Assembly (NCBI GenBank): GCA_027579435.1
Contig: JANBPK010001385.1
Coordinates: 1-17,186, forward strand
Direction: 5' to 3'
Length of the DNA: 17,186 nt
Source: Candolleomyces eurysporus
Lineage: Eukaryota; Basidiomycota; Agaricomycetes; Agaricales; Psathyrellaceae
The number at the start of each line of letters is the position of its first letter. The first letter of the stretch is position 1. The notes under the pieces were generated by a model. It worked only from the letters and a program-made list of their open reading frames with translations, did no database searches and had not been told where the DNA came from. The position numbers and the translations under genes are program-made. Below, in pieces: positions 7,633 through 16,858 of this stretch.

Positions 7633-9777
7633 TCACTCCGACGACGACGACGACGACTGAAAGTCAGCGATATTTATGGGGTCCTCTTCATTAATTTTGA
7701 CCTGTTTAATCTGTGGACTATGCCGTCGGAGAGCCTCAATAAGTGGCGGAATGTGGTCCGTCTTATTGTCCGGTACATCTGGCAGGTCCTTCAGTTCCAA
7801 ATAGTCCAGATTCGGGAACAATCCAGCAACCTGCGCAACCAGGTCAAGGCGACTCGCATGATTGATAAGCCGAACAATATACCGCCAGTCGATCCGCAAG
7901 TGCTTTGTATCGATGAAACTGGACAGGATACTGTTGGGACCGGCATCAACGTGCGATTGGAGCCAGAAATCGAGGTCGGAGCTGTCGCATGTGAATTTGA
8001 ATCCGATGAGGTCTAGGTTATGTGAGCGAGGTAGGACTTCTTCGAGCGCTCTGTCCATGGCGTCGTATTCGAAAGTATCATCTATGTTGGTGTAGTATTC
8101 TGTCAAGAGGGTAATTTCTTTGAGCTTGGCACATTGCTTTTTGTTGCGCAGGAGCCGGCTGATCCAGATTGGATGGGCGGTCACCTCCGTTAGATTGGGA
8201 AGGATCGGTTTCCCAAAGCCAGGCGTCGCGGATAAGCTTGCTGAGACTTGGATTCCGTGGAGGTAGAGCTTCTGGAGACCAGGATGCCTGGTGAGGAAGC
8301 CTAGGATGTCGGAGCCCTGGACGTTGGCCTCCTCTACAAATAGGAGGGGTGCAATCTTGAAAGAAATGAGGGAAGGGAGCTTTAACTTTGAGAGGAATTT
8401 ACACCAGATTTCGCTCGATGCTCCAGGGCATTCGAGTTCAAGGTGTATGAGAGTCGATGCGCACCAGAACAGAACTTGGTTTGTCCAGTTCAGGAACGAG
8501 GGACTTGTGAGGAATATGTTGGACTCTAGAGTGAGGCTTTGTAATTTTGGCTTTGGAGGAGGAGCCCTTGTGGCAGTGGGTGCGAGAGTCTTTGACCGTG
8601 AGCGGTCGTTCCTGGGGTTTTTAGCCTGTGCACGGTTTAAGCCAGGGGAGGGAGTCTTGGAGTTGTTCGAGTTGTATCTCGCGGTGGAGGACACAGCTGT
8701 TTCAGCATGGTGGCTATTCTTATTCGTTGAGAAGAATTCGACCCATTTCAACAATCGTGATTGCTTCTTGCTTTCCTTTATAACGGGAGGCTTTCCAGAT
8801 TTAGCTTCGGGAACCTCAGCTTGAGGGAAGGTGCTCTCTGCGAAATAGCAAAGAGAGTCAGGAAATAGAACGAAGGAGCCCTAGGATCACATACCTTCCA
8901 GGGGAAGCGGTTCGACATATTGGGCCACTTGTAAACTCCGTTTTGGCTGACCATTGAAAGGGCTTTGATAGCGAAAGGCTCCGTCAAAGTAGCCTACAGT
9001 GCAAAAAACGTTAACGCGATTCTGACAACTCACTTAAATACGAGAGAACTTACGTATCGCCTTAGTACTACCTAGGACCCGCTCCCTTAAAGATAGGACT
9101 GTGTCTGTAAGAGCGCCGTATGTAGCGGTAGTTTGCTCTCTGCTCTGAAGGTAATCCAAGAATTGTTCTCCACTGCCCAACAACGCATTTATACACCCTT
9201 TCGCCAGAGCGGCCGTCAGAAGCCCAAGATAAGCCTTCGTCCACTCCTCCGATGTAATTTGAGGCACCTGGGTTTCGTCTAGCCCTGGAGCTTCCCTCAC
9301 AGCCCATTCATCCGGGTCCGCCAAGAACAGTCGGAGCTCCCCAAGCTCGTCCATCCTCGTCACAATCGCATGCATATCTTCAATCTCCTCCAGGTGATCT
9401 AGACCCTTGTTGAAGCAATGATAGATATTATTGAATTTCCTAGTGGGGAGAGAGCAGCGTATGACGCGTAACGTGTAACGGGGTGCTCGATAGCACGATA
9501 TCCATCCCTCTGGAAGGTAGTGGGCGATATATAGCTTGTCGAAGAGCATCTGGAAGATGAGACTGTTGAAGTCTCTGCAAGTGCATCCGAGATCACAGAG
9601 AGCAGCGTCGTCAAGCTCATCGATGATTCGGAGCAGCAATTCAGGAGGAAGCTTCGTGAGAGATCCTAGCGGTCCAGAGAATGTTGATCCCTTATTCGTT
9701 GACTCCGTCTTGAAACCGTTCAGGTTGGATCCCAGTCGTGCGGTTGAATTGTGTTTCCCAAAGTTCAACGACTTCAT
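7633..9777 (-). CDS. F-box/LRR-like protein, array copy B
   Basis: Exons are 9777-9054, 8993-8895 and 8837-7633; introns are 60 bp (GTAAGT to TGTAG) and 57 bp (GTATGT to CGCAG). All phases agree, giving about 675 residues. The F-box is at about residues 40-81 (LPPELLLRIIDELDDAAL, TCRDFNSLIFQ). The shared middle block follows (GWISCYRAP, MHAIVTRMDEL, DPDEWAVREAPGL). Exon 2 is the short YFDGAFRYQSPFNGQPK segment. Exon 3 has the basic linker (KKQSRLLKWVEFF) and the LRR-like part (SPSFLNWTNQVLFWCASTL, RHPGLQKLYLHGIQV, LFPNLDYLELKDLP), ending in six serines. The start at 9777 matches the paralogues (SGSMKSLN against SGSMRLLN). The frame is also open to an ATG at 9885, which would add 36 residues; I prefer the conserved start. 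Role as for copy A: probable SCF substrate adaptor, target unknown. The frame is intact throughout. Confidence 0.87.
7639..7656. repeat. (CGA)6 triplet run coding a serine tail
   Basis: Six perfect CGA triplets on the plus strand are six TCG codons on the minus strand, giving SSSSSS just before the final Glu and stop of copy B. Copy D has six CTC triplets at the matching place. Confidence 0.9.
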
Positions 9778-10165
9778 GGAGCCAGAAAGATAAAGAGTAG
9801 TTTGAGTGCACGAAGGAAGCGGTAGAAAAGAAGCAGTCGGAAACAGAAGTTGGAAATATAACCTCACCAATGATGCTGTGCCCATCAGTTAAGCGCTGCT
9901 GTAGCTGCAAGCTGCTGTAAGTCGTAAGCAAACCGGAGTAACTGTCAAAGCCCGCTGGCTAGGTCGAGCTGCCAAGTACGGACACAGCGCACCTTTATCG
10001 GACATTGTAATGCTATACCTTTGACACTGAACGATCGTTGTCAAACTGAAATTCGGAATTCCTGCATAAAGATGACTGATGCAAACAGCTCTCACAATTT
10101 CGGTGAGTACAAGTGTCCAGCGCGTGATGCCAGCTGCTCTTTTATATGCCATAGCATGGAACTGA
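9778..10165. promoter_or_regulatory. Upstream region of F-box copy B
   Basis: No gene is seen. An inverted CCAAT box lies at 9867-9871 and TAAGCGCTGC at 9890-9899, as in copies A and C. The block of about 250 bp shared by A and C is missing. In its place is unrelated sequence with an inverted repeat, TTTGACA (10020-10026) and TGTCAAA (10039-10045), around a 12-base loop. Homology to the other units resumes near 10113 with GCGTGATGCCAG. Confidence 0.4.
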
Positions 10166-10366
10166 GACCTTGGGTCGTTGAATTCCTAATTTTCTATAGG
10201 AACAGCTAAAGTACTACACTATTGAGTTTGAAGTTATAAGTCCGCGTGTGTATAATTCCCTACTCTGTCCATATGCGAATTCCACAGAATCGACGGGTAT
10301 ACATGTCGTTCTAGCGTCCAATTGCCGTTCCTGAAGCTGCACGATCTTCCCCGCTGTTTCAACCAC
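10166..10366. repeat. Array unit junction block B/C
   Basis: Second copy of the junction block: GACCTTGGGTCGTT at 10166-10179, CACTATTGAGTTTGAAGTTA at 10217-10236, then the 3' flank of copy C. No gene inside. Confidence 0.8.
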
Positions 10367-12457
10367 TCACTTCTTCTCCGACGACTCAAACTCGGCGATA
10401 TCTATGGGGATTTGATTATTAATCTTCACCTGTTTAACCTGCGGGCTATGCCGTCGGAGAGCCTCAATCACTGGCGGAATGTGGTCCGTCGTCTTATACA
10501 GTACACCTGGCTGGTTCTTCAATTCCAGATAGTTGAGATTTGGGAACAACCCAGCAACCTGCGCAACAAGGTCAAGGCGACTCGCAGAATTGACAATCCG
10601 GACATAATATGCTGCGTTAATCTGCAAGTGTTTCGTGTTGATGAAGCTGGACAGGATACTGGCATTGGGACCGGCATCGACGTGCGATTGGAGCCAGGAA
10701 TCGAGGTCGTAGCGGTCGTTTGTGAATTTGAAGCCGATGAGGTTCAGTTGATGTGAACGAGGTAGGAGGTCTTCGAGCGCTTTGTCTAGGACATCATATG
10801 CGAACGGGCGGTTCAGGCTGGCGTAGCATTCTGTCAGGAAGACGACNTTTTTTGAGCATCGGACATTGCTTCTTGTCGTACAGAAGTAATCGGATGTACA
10901 TTGGATGGGCTGTAACCGCCGCTAGGTTGGGGAGAATTGGGAGTTTCATAGGTTGGGGCAGGTCGCGCCGGCATGCTGGGACTTGTATCCCGTGAAGGTA
11001 GAGCTTCCGTATATTGGGATGCTTGCAGAGAAATCTTAGGATGTCGGACCCTTGGACGTTGGCCCCGCCTACTATCAGGTTGCACGTAATCGCGAAGGAG
11101 ACGAGAGACGGGAGGGATACTTCTGAGAAGAATTTACACCACACTCCACTTGGTGTCTCGAGACATTGTAGTTCGAGATGTTTGAGGGTCGATCCGCACC
11201 AGCAGAGAAGCTGGTTCGTCCAGTCCAGAAAGGAGGGGCTTGCGAAAAGCATGTCGGATTCCAGAATGAGAGTTTTGATCTTTGGCGTTGGAGGACCCAT
11301 TGTGTGAGCTGGTGCGGGAGCCTTTGGCTGGGCAGAAGGTTTGTTGAGATCTGAAAGCCGTATGAAGCTGGACCCAGGGGAGACAATATTGAAGTCCTTC
11401 GGGTTGTGTGCCGCGGTAGACGATGCGATATCTTCGACTTCGCTCCTATTTTTATTCTTTTTTGAGAAGAATTCGATCCATTTCAACAGCCCGTGCCGTG
11501 ATCGTTTCTTCATGCCCTCAAAAAGAGGCGTCGGAGGGTTGCTGGCAGAGTTTCCTCCGAGAACTTGAGAGACCGTACTCTCCGCGACCGCCGTGTTCTC
11601 AGCTGCATGGCACAGAGAATCAGACATTATGGAGCAACGGAATGGCCCAAAATCACGTACGTGGTAGCTTTTCGATGCTCTGGGACAGCAGGGATAATTT
11701 GGGCTGACCAGCTAAGGGGCTCTCATAGGGAAAGATTACGTCAAAGTAGCCTGTACAGCTCAAGGAGAGCGTTAGTGCACAACTGAACCAAATATTCAAG
11801 GAACTTACGAGTCGCTTTATTACCTAGAGCGTTTGTAGGAACACTTTCAGCCATCGCAGTTTGCCTTCGATCCAGGTACTCCAGGAACGGACCCCCACCG
11901 CCCAATCGCATATGCTGACACCCTTTCTTCAGAGCAGCCGTCAAAAGCCGAAGGTAAAGCTCCGTCCACTCCTCCGGCGTAAGTGGAAGAACCTGGGTCT
12001 TGTCAAGTCTACGCACAGCCCTCGCAATAGCCCAATCATCTGGGTCTGTCAAGTACACCTTAAATTCCTTCACCTCGTCCGCTCTCCTCACGATCGCATG
12101 CATATCCTCTACCTCCTTCACTAGCCTGTCGATACTCTTGTTGAAGCAATAATAGATTGTGCTGATATTCTTGGTAGAGAGAGAGCAGCGTATGGCGCGT
12201 AACGTGTGCTCCGGTACCTGGTAGCCAAATATCCACCCCTGTGAAGGGCTCTTGATCTTGTGTTTATCGAAGAACAATGGGAATACAAGGTAGTTGAAGT
12301 CTCTGCAGGTGCCCCCGAGTGCACAGAGAGCAGCGTCGTCGAGTTCATCGATGATTTGGAGCAGCAATTCATGAGGAAGATTCGTGAGGGATCGCAGCGG
12401 ATCTGGCTCTGTTTTGGAATCATGATCAAATGGATTGCCTTTCACAAACAACTCCAT
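10367..12457 (-). CDS. F-box/LRR-like protein, array copy C
   Basis: Exons are 12457-11809, 11750-11661 and 11602-10367; introns are 58 bp each (GTAAGT to GTACAG with a CACTAACGC branch; GTACGT to ATGCAG). The product is about 657 residues if the N at 10847 is an extra base: counting it breaks the frame at QCPMLKK, removing it restores VVFLTECYASLNRPFAYDVL, as in copies A and D. The F-box is at about residues 24-65 (LPHELLLQIIDELDDAAL, TCRDFNYLVFP). Then come the shared middle block (GWIFGYQVPEHTLRAIRC, EEWTELYLRLL), the YFDVIFPYESPLAGQPK exon, a basic linker (MKKRSRHGLLKWIEFF) and the LRR-like part (KLYLHGIQVPACRRDLPQP, LFPNLNYLELKNQPG). The start is the ATG at 12455-12457. The closest relative in the window is copy D. 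Probable SCF substrate adaptor, target unknown. Confidence 0.82.
10847..10847. other. Ambiguous base that breaks copy C's frame
   Basis: The sequence is GACGAC-N-TTTTTTGAG. Deleting the N rejoins two open frames that align end to end with copies A, B and D; keeping it gives a nonsense tail. An overcalled base next to a T run is the simplest explanation, as at 4485. Confidence 0.8.
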
Positions 12458-13055
12458 GAAAACCAGAGAGATGAAGAGTGGATTTTGAGTACAGGGGAAG
12501 GATGGAAATGTGGCCAGAAATAAGCATCAATTTGGCGAATGTATACGGGCCAATCGTTACACGTTACCCACCCGATCAGGCCTGATGCGGATGTAGGCTG
12601 TGTGTGTGTGTTTCCAAGGTCTACCAGATAAGCGCTGCGGTAAGCGCCACCATTGTACAAAGCTTCCCACCAAGGCATGAGCCAACGAAGACAAACGTGA
12701 AGCAGCCCGCAGGCCAGGTATGAATAACGAGTTCAAATGCGGTGCAGCTCGAGAGTTAGACCGGTACACGGTCTACTCGAGAGCGGCAGTGGGATCCAGA
12801 AGTGAAAAAACCTACAAGATGCTCTGGCTCGGGATGGTCGGCGGGTTCATGTGCGAAGACTCTACCGTAGAGTCACGAAGAGCGCGAGGGCAGCCTTTTC
12901 CGAGGCCTTCTGTTCTACGCCAACGCCAGAGTGGATAGGGTGGGGGGCAACCGGGCCAAAATTTGGCGAATGGTTATCATGCAGGCGGTGGCCAGTGTGT
13001 GATGCCAGTCGCTCTTTTTCAGTCGCTCTTTTTCTTCGCGATGGCATATAACCGA
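12458..13055. promoter_or_regulatory. Upstream region of F-box copy C
   Basis: No gene is seen. It holds an inverted CCAAT box (12550-12554), a TG run (12599-12610), TAAGCGCTGC (12629-12638) and the block of about 250 bp shared with copy A (about 12750-13040). AGTCGCTCTTTTTC is present twice in a row (13007-13020 and 13021-13034), while the other units have it once, so this is a recent small tandem duplication. Confidence 0.45.
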
Positions 13056-13235
13056 GACCTTGGGTCGTTAGCTTCTTAATGTTATATAGGAACGGCTAAA
13101 GTGCCACACTATTGAGTTTGAAGTTACAAGTCTGCGTGTGCATGATGCCCTACTCTGTCCATGTGCCAATATATGGTTCTAGCCTCCGATTGCCTNCCCC
13201 TGAAGCTGCACGATTTTCCCCACGGTTTCTCCCAC
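13056..13235. repeat. Array unit junction block C/D
   Basis: Third copy of the junction block: GACCTTGGGTCGTT at 13056-13069 and CACTATTGAGTTTGAAGTTA at 13107-13126, then the 3' flank of copy D. An N lies at 13196. Confidence 0.8.
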
Positions 13236-13241
13236 TCACTG

Positions 13242-13259
13242 CTCCTCCTCCTCCTCCTC
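13242..13259. repeat. (CTC)6 triplet run coding a glutamate tail
   Basis: Six CTC triplets are six GAG codons on the minus strand, giving EEEEEE just before Gln and the stop of copy D. It sits where copy B has (CGA)6 and copy C a short mixed SSEKK tail. Confidence 0.9.
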
Positions 13260-13894
13260 AAAATCGGCCATATCTATGAGGTCACCATTAATCTTCAACT
13301 GTTTAACCTGCGGACAATACACTTGGAGAGCCNCAACCACCNGCGGAATGTNGTCCNTCTTCTTCGAGNCATANTNNGGCACACCCGGCTGGTTCTTCAA
13401 ATCCAGATATTCAAGATTCGGAAACAACCCAGCAACCTGCGCAATCAGGCTGAGGCGGTTCTCCTCAGAATCGACAATCCAGACATGATGCGCCGAATTG
13501 ATCTGCAAGTGTTTTATATTGAGGGGTCGGCATTGATGTGCGATTCGAGCCAGAAATCGAGGTTGTAGTCGTTGTCTGTGAGTTTGAAGCCGATGAGGTC
13601 CAGTTTATGTGAATGAGGTAAGAGGTCTTTGAGCGCCTTGTCTAGGACACCGTATTTAAACAGAGGGGCTAGGCAACGGTAGCATTCCGTGAGAAGGACG
13701 ACTTTTTTCAGCAATGGACATTGCTTCTTGTTGTGCAGGAGCCAGCGGATGTACATCGGATGGGCTGTAACCGCCACTAAGTTGGGGAGGATCAGTTTCC
13801 TGGGCTGGGGCAGGTCGCACAGGCATGTTGGGACTTGTATCCTGTGAAGGTAGAGCTTCTGTATACTGGGATGCCTGACAAGGAAGCTTAGGAT

Positions 13895-13899
13895 GTTGG
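13895..13899. repeat. Target site duplication, left copy (GTTGG)
   Basis: It abuts TGTTATGG at 13900. The right copy, GTCGG (15053-15057), differs by one base. The uninterrupted paralogue C reads GATGTCGGACC here, so one GTCGG is ancestral and GTTGG is the mutated duplicate; the change is at a CpG. Confidence 0.75.
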
Positions 13900-15052
13900 T
13901 GTTATGGAGTACCTCAGATCGTTCAGTGGTTCGACGATGCAAGCTGAGGTACGGAGATTCACTGTGATAAGAAACAGTGAAAGATGATATTGCTCAGTAA
14001 ATTGGGGATCGGGAGGGTGATGACAGACGTTGAGGGAGATCACTGATATTCTGGGACTGGAAGTGTATCGCTGCCAAGTATAAAGCGAATGAGAAAGAAT
14101 GCCTCTTTCACAAGTTGCTTCGGTGAGGAGAATCTGTTGAGGGGGACTTGGGAAAGGAGGAGGAGGAGGGGGTTCTAAAGCGTCGCTGAGAGGGGTTCCT
14201 TCTGTTTGTAGAAGGTATTCTTGAAGGGGATTGAGAGATGGGAATTCGAGGGAACGGAGTCCTTCCTCAATGTTGCGCAAGCGTGAGGACGACAACGACG
14301 ATATAGTTGGTTACTCAGAGTTCGAAGGAGTTGGTGATGATTCTCTCTGCAGGATGGCGTTTGAAGCACGTAATATCCACAATAGTTGTTCCTTCTTTGT
14401 AGCGAATGGACCCAATTGACGTCGTAGCAGTAGGGTTCCTACCAGCTCTCAAGCAGACGGCGACAATTGGGAAACGTTGAGTGAATCGAATAGGACGAGG
14501 GGGTGAACGATCAGAATCGTGAGAAGCACTTGGCCTAGGATAAGGTCTATGCCTCCGGCGAGAGGAAGATGAGGGATGATGTCAAGGCAAATGTACTCGT
14601 TGTTGAGCGTCCACTGTGTTCTCAGTTTGAGCATACACAGGGTTGAGAAGTCGAGGAAAGTCTGTCAGGCACCAGGTACAGGTAGACGAGATTTGATTCT
14701 CAAGAACAAGCTAAAGAACTACTACAGTTCAGCTCGGTATTTATACTACTTGAGATGATCGGGCAAGTCCGGGCTGGCTCAACTCTTGTGACCAGCACTA
14801 GTGCTTCTACTGTTCCTACTTGATAACGATCAACTATTAATAGTAAAGAAGCAGGGCAAAGGGCAAAGAAGCAAGGGTAAAGGGCAACAGATAAAAAGTA
14901 TAAGCATAGGGTCAAGGGTATCCTCAGGCTAAGGGTTAAAACTGGGGTAAGGGCAAGATAACGTGCTACTAAGGAGAGAAGTCCGAGGGAGTCTGAGTCA
15001 AATACAAGTAAACAACAAAAAAAAAAGATACCCTAGGGGTTATTACATAACA
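13900..15052. mobile_element. LTR-like insertion (probable solo LTR), 1,153 bp
   Basis: The element interrupts exon 3 of copy D exactly between codons that are contiguous in copy C. Its ends are TGTTAT and ATAACA, the TG...CA inverted ends typical of retrotransposon LTRs, and it is flanked by a 5-bp duplication with one mismatch. Read on the minus strand it has TATAAATA (14745-14738), fitting an LTR promoter in that direction. I see no reverse transcriptase, integrase or protease, and no second LTR copy, so a solo LTR left by recombination is the best reading. A short non-autonomous element of another kind remains possible. The longer minus-strand frames inside (13888-14295, 14449-14634) match nothing I recognise. 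GTACCTCAG (13909-13917) and CTGAGGTAC (13944-13952) could form a hairpin near the left end. A stretch at about 14848-14967 is rich in GGGCAAA/GGGTAAA-like units. Confidence 0.7.
14738..14745 (-). promoter_or_regulatory. TATA box in the LTR-like element
   Basis: TATAAATA on the minus strand, about 310 bp from the minus-strand start of the element. It suggests the element's transcription direction is minus, the same as the interrupted gene. No transcript start can be shown. Confidence 0.35.
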
Positions 15053-15057
15053 GTCGG
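15053..15057. repeat. Target site duplication, right copy (GTCGG)
   Basis: It abuts the ATAACA end of the element at 15052 and matches the uninterrupted sequence in copy C. It pairs with GTTGG at 13895-13899. Confidence 0.75.
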
Positions 15058-16525
15058 ATCCTTGGATTTCGCCCTTGTTTACTATCAAGATGCACGTAAT
15101 CTCGAAGTGGGTGAGAGATGGGAGGGATACTTCTGAGAAAAATTTACACCATATTCTGCTTGGTGTCTTGGGACATTGTAGTTCGAGATGTGTGAGGGTC
15201 GGTGTACACCAGGAGAGAAGCTGGTTCGTCCAGTCCAGGAAGGAGGGACTAGCGAAAAGCATATCAGATTGGAGAATGAGACTTTCGATCTTTGGCATTG
15301 GAGGACCCATTGTGTGAGCTGGTGAGGGAACCTTTGACTGGGCAGATGGTTTATTCATGTCTGAGAGCCATGCAAGGCTGGACCCAGGGAAGACAATCTT
15401 GAAGCCCTTTGGGTTGTGTGCCGCGGTGGACGATCCGGTAGCTTTGACTTCACTCCTATTCTTATCCTTCTTTGAGAAGAATTTGATCCATTCCGATAGC
15501 CTGTGCCGTGGTCGCTTCTTTATGTCCTCGACAAGTGCCGTTGGAGGATTTCTGGCTGAGTTTCCTTTGAGAATTTGAGGGACTGTGTTTTCCGCAACCG
15601 CCGTGTTATCAGCTGTATAGCACGGAGAGTCAGATGTTATAGAACAATGGAGTGATTCAACAATCACATACGTGGTAGCTCTTTGACAGCCTGGGACAGC
15701 AGGGGTGATTTGGGTTGACCAGCTAAGGGGCTCTCATAGGGAAAGGTTTGGTCGAAGTAGCCTGTACAGCACAAGGAGAACGTCAGTGCACAACGACTAA
15801 ACTAAGTCTCCAAAGAACTTACGAGTCGTTTCAATATCTAGAGCCCGCTCTTTTGAAGATAGAGCTGGGGCTGTAGGAGCGGTTTCAGCCGTCGCAGTTT
15901 GCCTTCGATCCCAGTCCCAAAGGTGCTCCAGGAACAGACCTCCACCGCGCAATAGCACATGCTTGCACCCTTTCGTCAGAGCAGCCATCAAAAGCCCAAG
16001 ATAAAATTTCGTCCACTCTTCTGGCATAAGTCGAAGAACCCAAGTCTTGTCAAGTCCACGCACATCCCTCATAGCCCAATTATCCGGGTCCATCAAGGAT
16101 ACCTTAAATTCCATCAGCTCGTCCGTCCTCCTCACGATCGCATGCATCTCCTCCACCTCCTCCACTAGCTTGTCAATCCCCTTGTTGAAGTAATAACACA
16201 CTCTGCTGATATTCTTGGTGGAGAGGGAGCAGCGTATGGCACGTAACGTATGCTCCGGTGCCTGGCTGCAAGATATCCACCCCTGTGAAGGGTTGTTGAC
16301 TTTGTGTTTGTCGAAGAACCATGGGAAGACAAGGCTGTTGAAATATTTGCAGGTGCACCCGAGTGCACAGAGAGCAGCATCGTCGAGTTGATTGATGATT
16401 TGGAACAGCAACTCGTGAGGAAGGTTTGTGAGGGACACCAGCGGATCGGAGAGTAACAATGCCCCATTCATTGACTCTGTTCTAGAATCATGATTGGATG
16501 TATTGCTCTTTGCAGACAACGTCAT

Positions 16526-16706
16526 GAGACCAAAGAGAAAAAAGAATGGATTGAGAGCACGGAGGGAAGGATGGAAAGGAATGATAAAGTTGATAAATGT
16601 ATGGGCCGACCATTGCTTACCCCATCTCTGGTGACCACGCAGGCAGTGACCAGCGTGTGATGCCAGTCGCTCTTTTTTGCCATGGCAAATAATTGTGACT
16701 GGTGGT
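16526..16706. promoter_or_regulatory. Shortened upstream region of copy D
   Basis: A pyrimidine-rich leader precedes the ATG of copy D, but the TAAGCGCTGC motif, the CCAAT box and the A/C block are missing. Homology to the other units' far upstream part (ACCACGCAGGCAGTG, GATGCCAGTCGCTCTTTTT) directly follows near 16634 and ends at about 16703. The right unit is therefore internally deleted and truncated. Confidence 0.5.
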
Positions 16707-16858
16707 TGCATAAGTTACTTACGCTGACTTAAGTTAGGTAAGTTACACATAGTAAAGTAACTTACGCAGCGTAGGTATGCGTAGCCGTACTTAGCGTAGC
16801 TTATGGCAGGGATCAGCTAGATTTGCACGCACTACGTAAGAAATTTAACTTACATGCA
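16707..16858. mobile_element. Possible MITE-like element at the array's right edge
   Basis: The ends form an imperfect inverted repeat: TGCATAAGTTACTTACG on the left, and a right end whose reverse complement starts TGCATGTAAGTTAAATTT and ends CTTACG. Between them are repeated AAGTTA/TAACTT motifs and three GCGTAG copies (16769-16774, 16779-16784, 16794-16799), as in subterminal regions of hAT-type elements. No clear target duplication flanks it. Homology of the tandem array stops here. Confidence 0.35.

Larger units (their letters stand above)
13236..16525 (-). pseudogene. F-box/LRR-like gene, array copy D, disrupted
   Basis: Exon 1 (16525-15823) and exon 2 (15761-15672) are intact, with introns of 61 and 59 bp in the same places and phases as in copies B and C. 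The F-box is at about residues 31-73 (LPHELLFQIINQLDDAAL, TCKYFNSLVFP). Exon 3 starts at 15612 and reads normally to IQGSD at about 15058, where an LTR-like element (13900-15052) begins. The gene resumes at 13894 (ILSFLVRHPSIQKLYLH). About 25 bp present in copy C are missing near 13518, changing frame and giving a TAA at 13514-13516. The last part (13508-13236) is open in the other frame, carries eight N bases at 13333-13377, and ends in six Glu. Without these lesions it would be the closest relative of copy C. A truncated product with F-box and half of the LRR-like part could still be made, ending inside the element at about 14969. Confidence 0.85.

Noticed and set aside
7519..8016. Plus-strand open frame of 165 codons, with a similar one at 10322-10756
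   Set aside because: Both are antisense to the LRR-like exons of copies B and C and recur only because the sense strand is conserved. They start without family support and their composition is that of a shadow frame.
9778..9885. N-terminal extension of copy B from an ATG at 9885
   Set aside because: The extension has no counterpart with an ATG in A or C, and it covers the aligned pyrimidine-rich leader of the other genes. Kept as an alternative only.
13888..14295. Minus-strand frame with a polyproline stretch inside the LTR-like element, as a possible Gag
   Set aside because: No zinc knuckle, capsid motif or protease is visible, and the frame runs out of the element into copy D. Not enough for a protein call.
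14640..14690. TGGTGCCTGACAG on the minus strand as a primer binding site, which would make 15052 to about 14675 a short 5' LTR
   Set aside because: No second copy of that putative LTR exists before 13900, and the sequence does not match the start of a known primer tRNA complement that I can state with confidence.
14920..14945. TAAGGGTTA as a telomere-type repeat
   Set aside because: Only a single near-match occurs within drifting GGGNAAA units; there is no tandem TTAGGG array.
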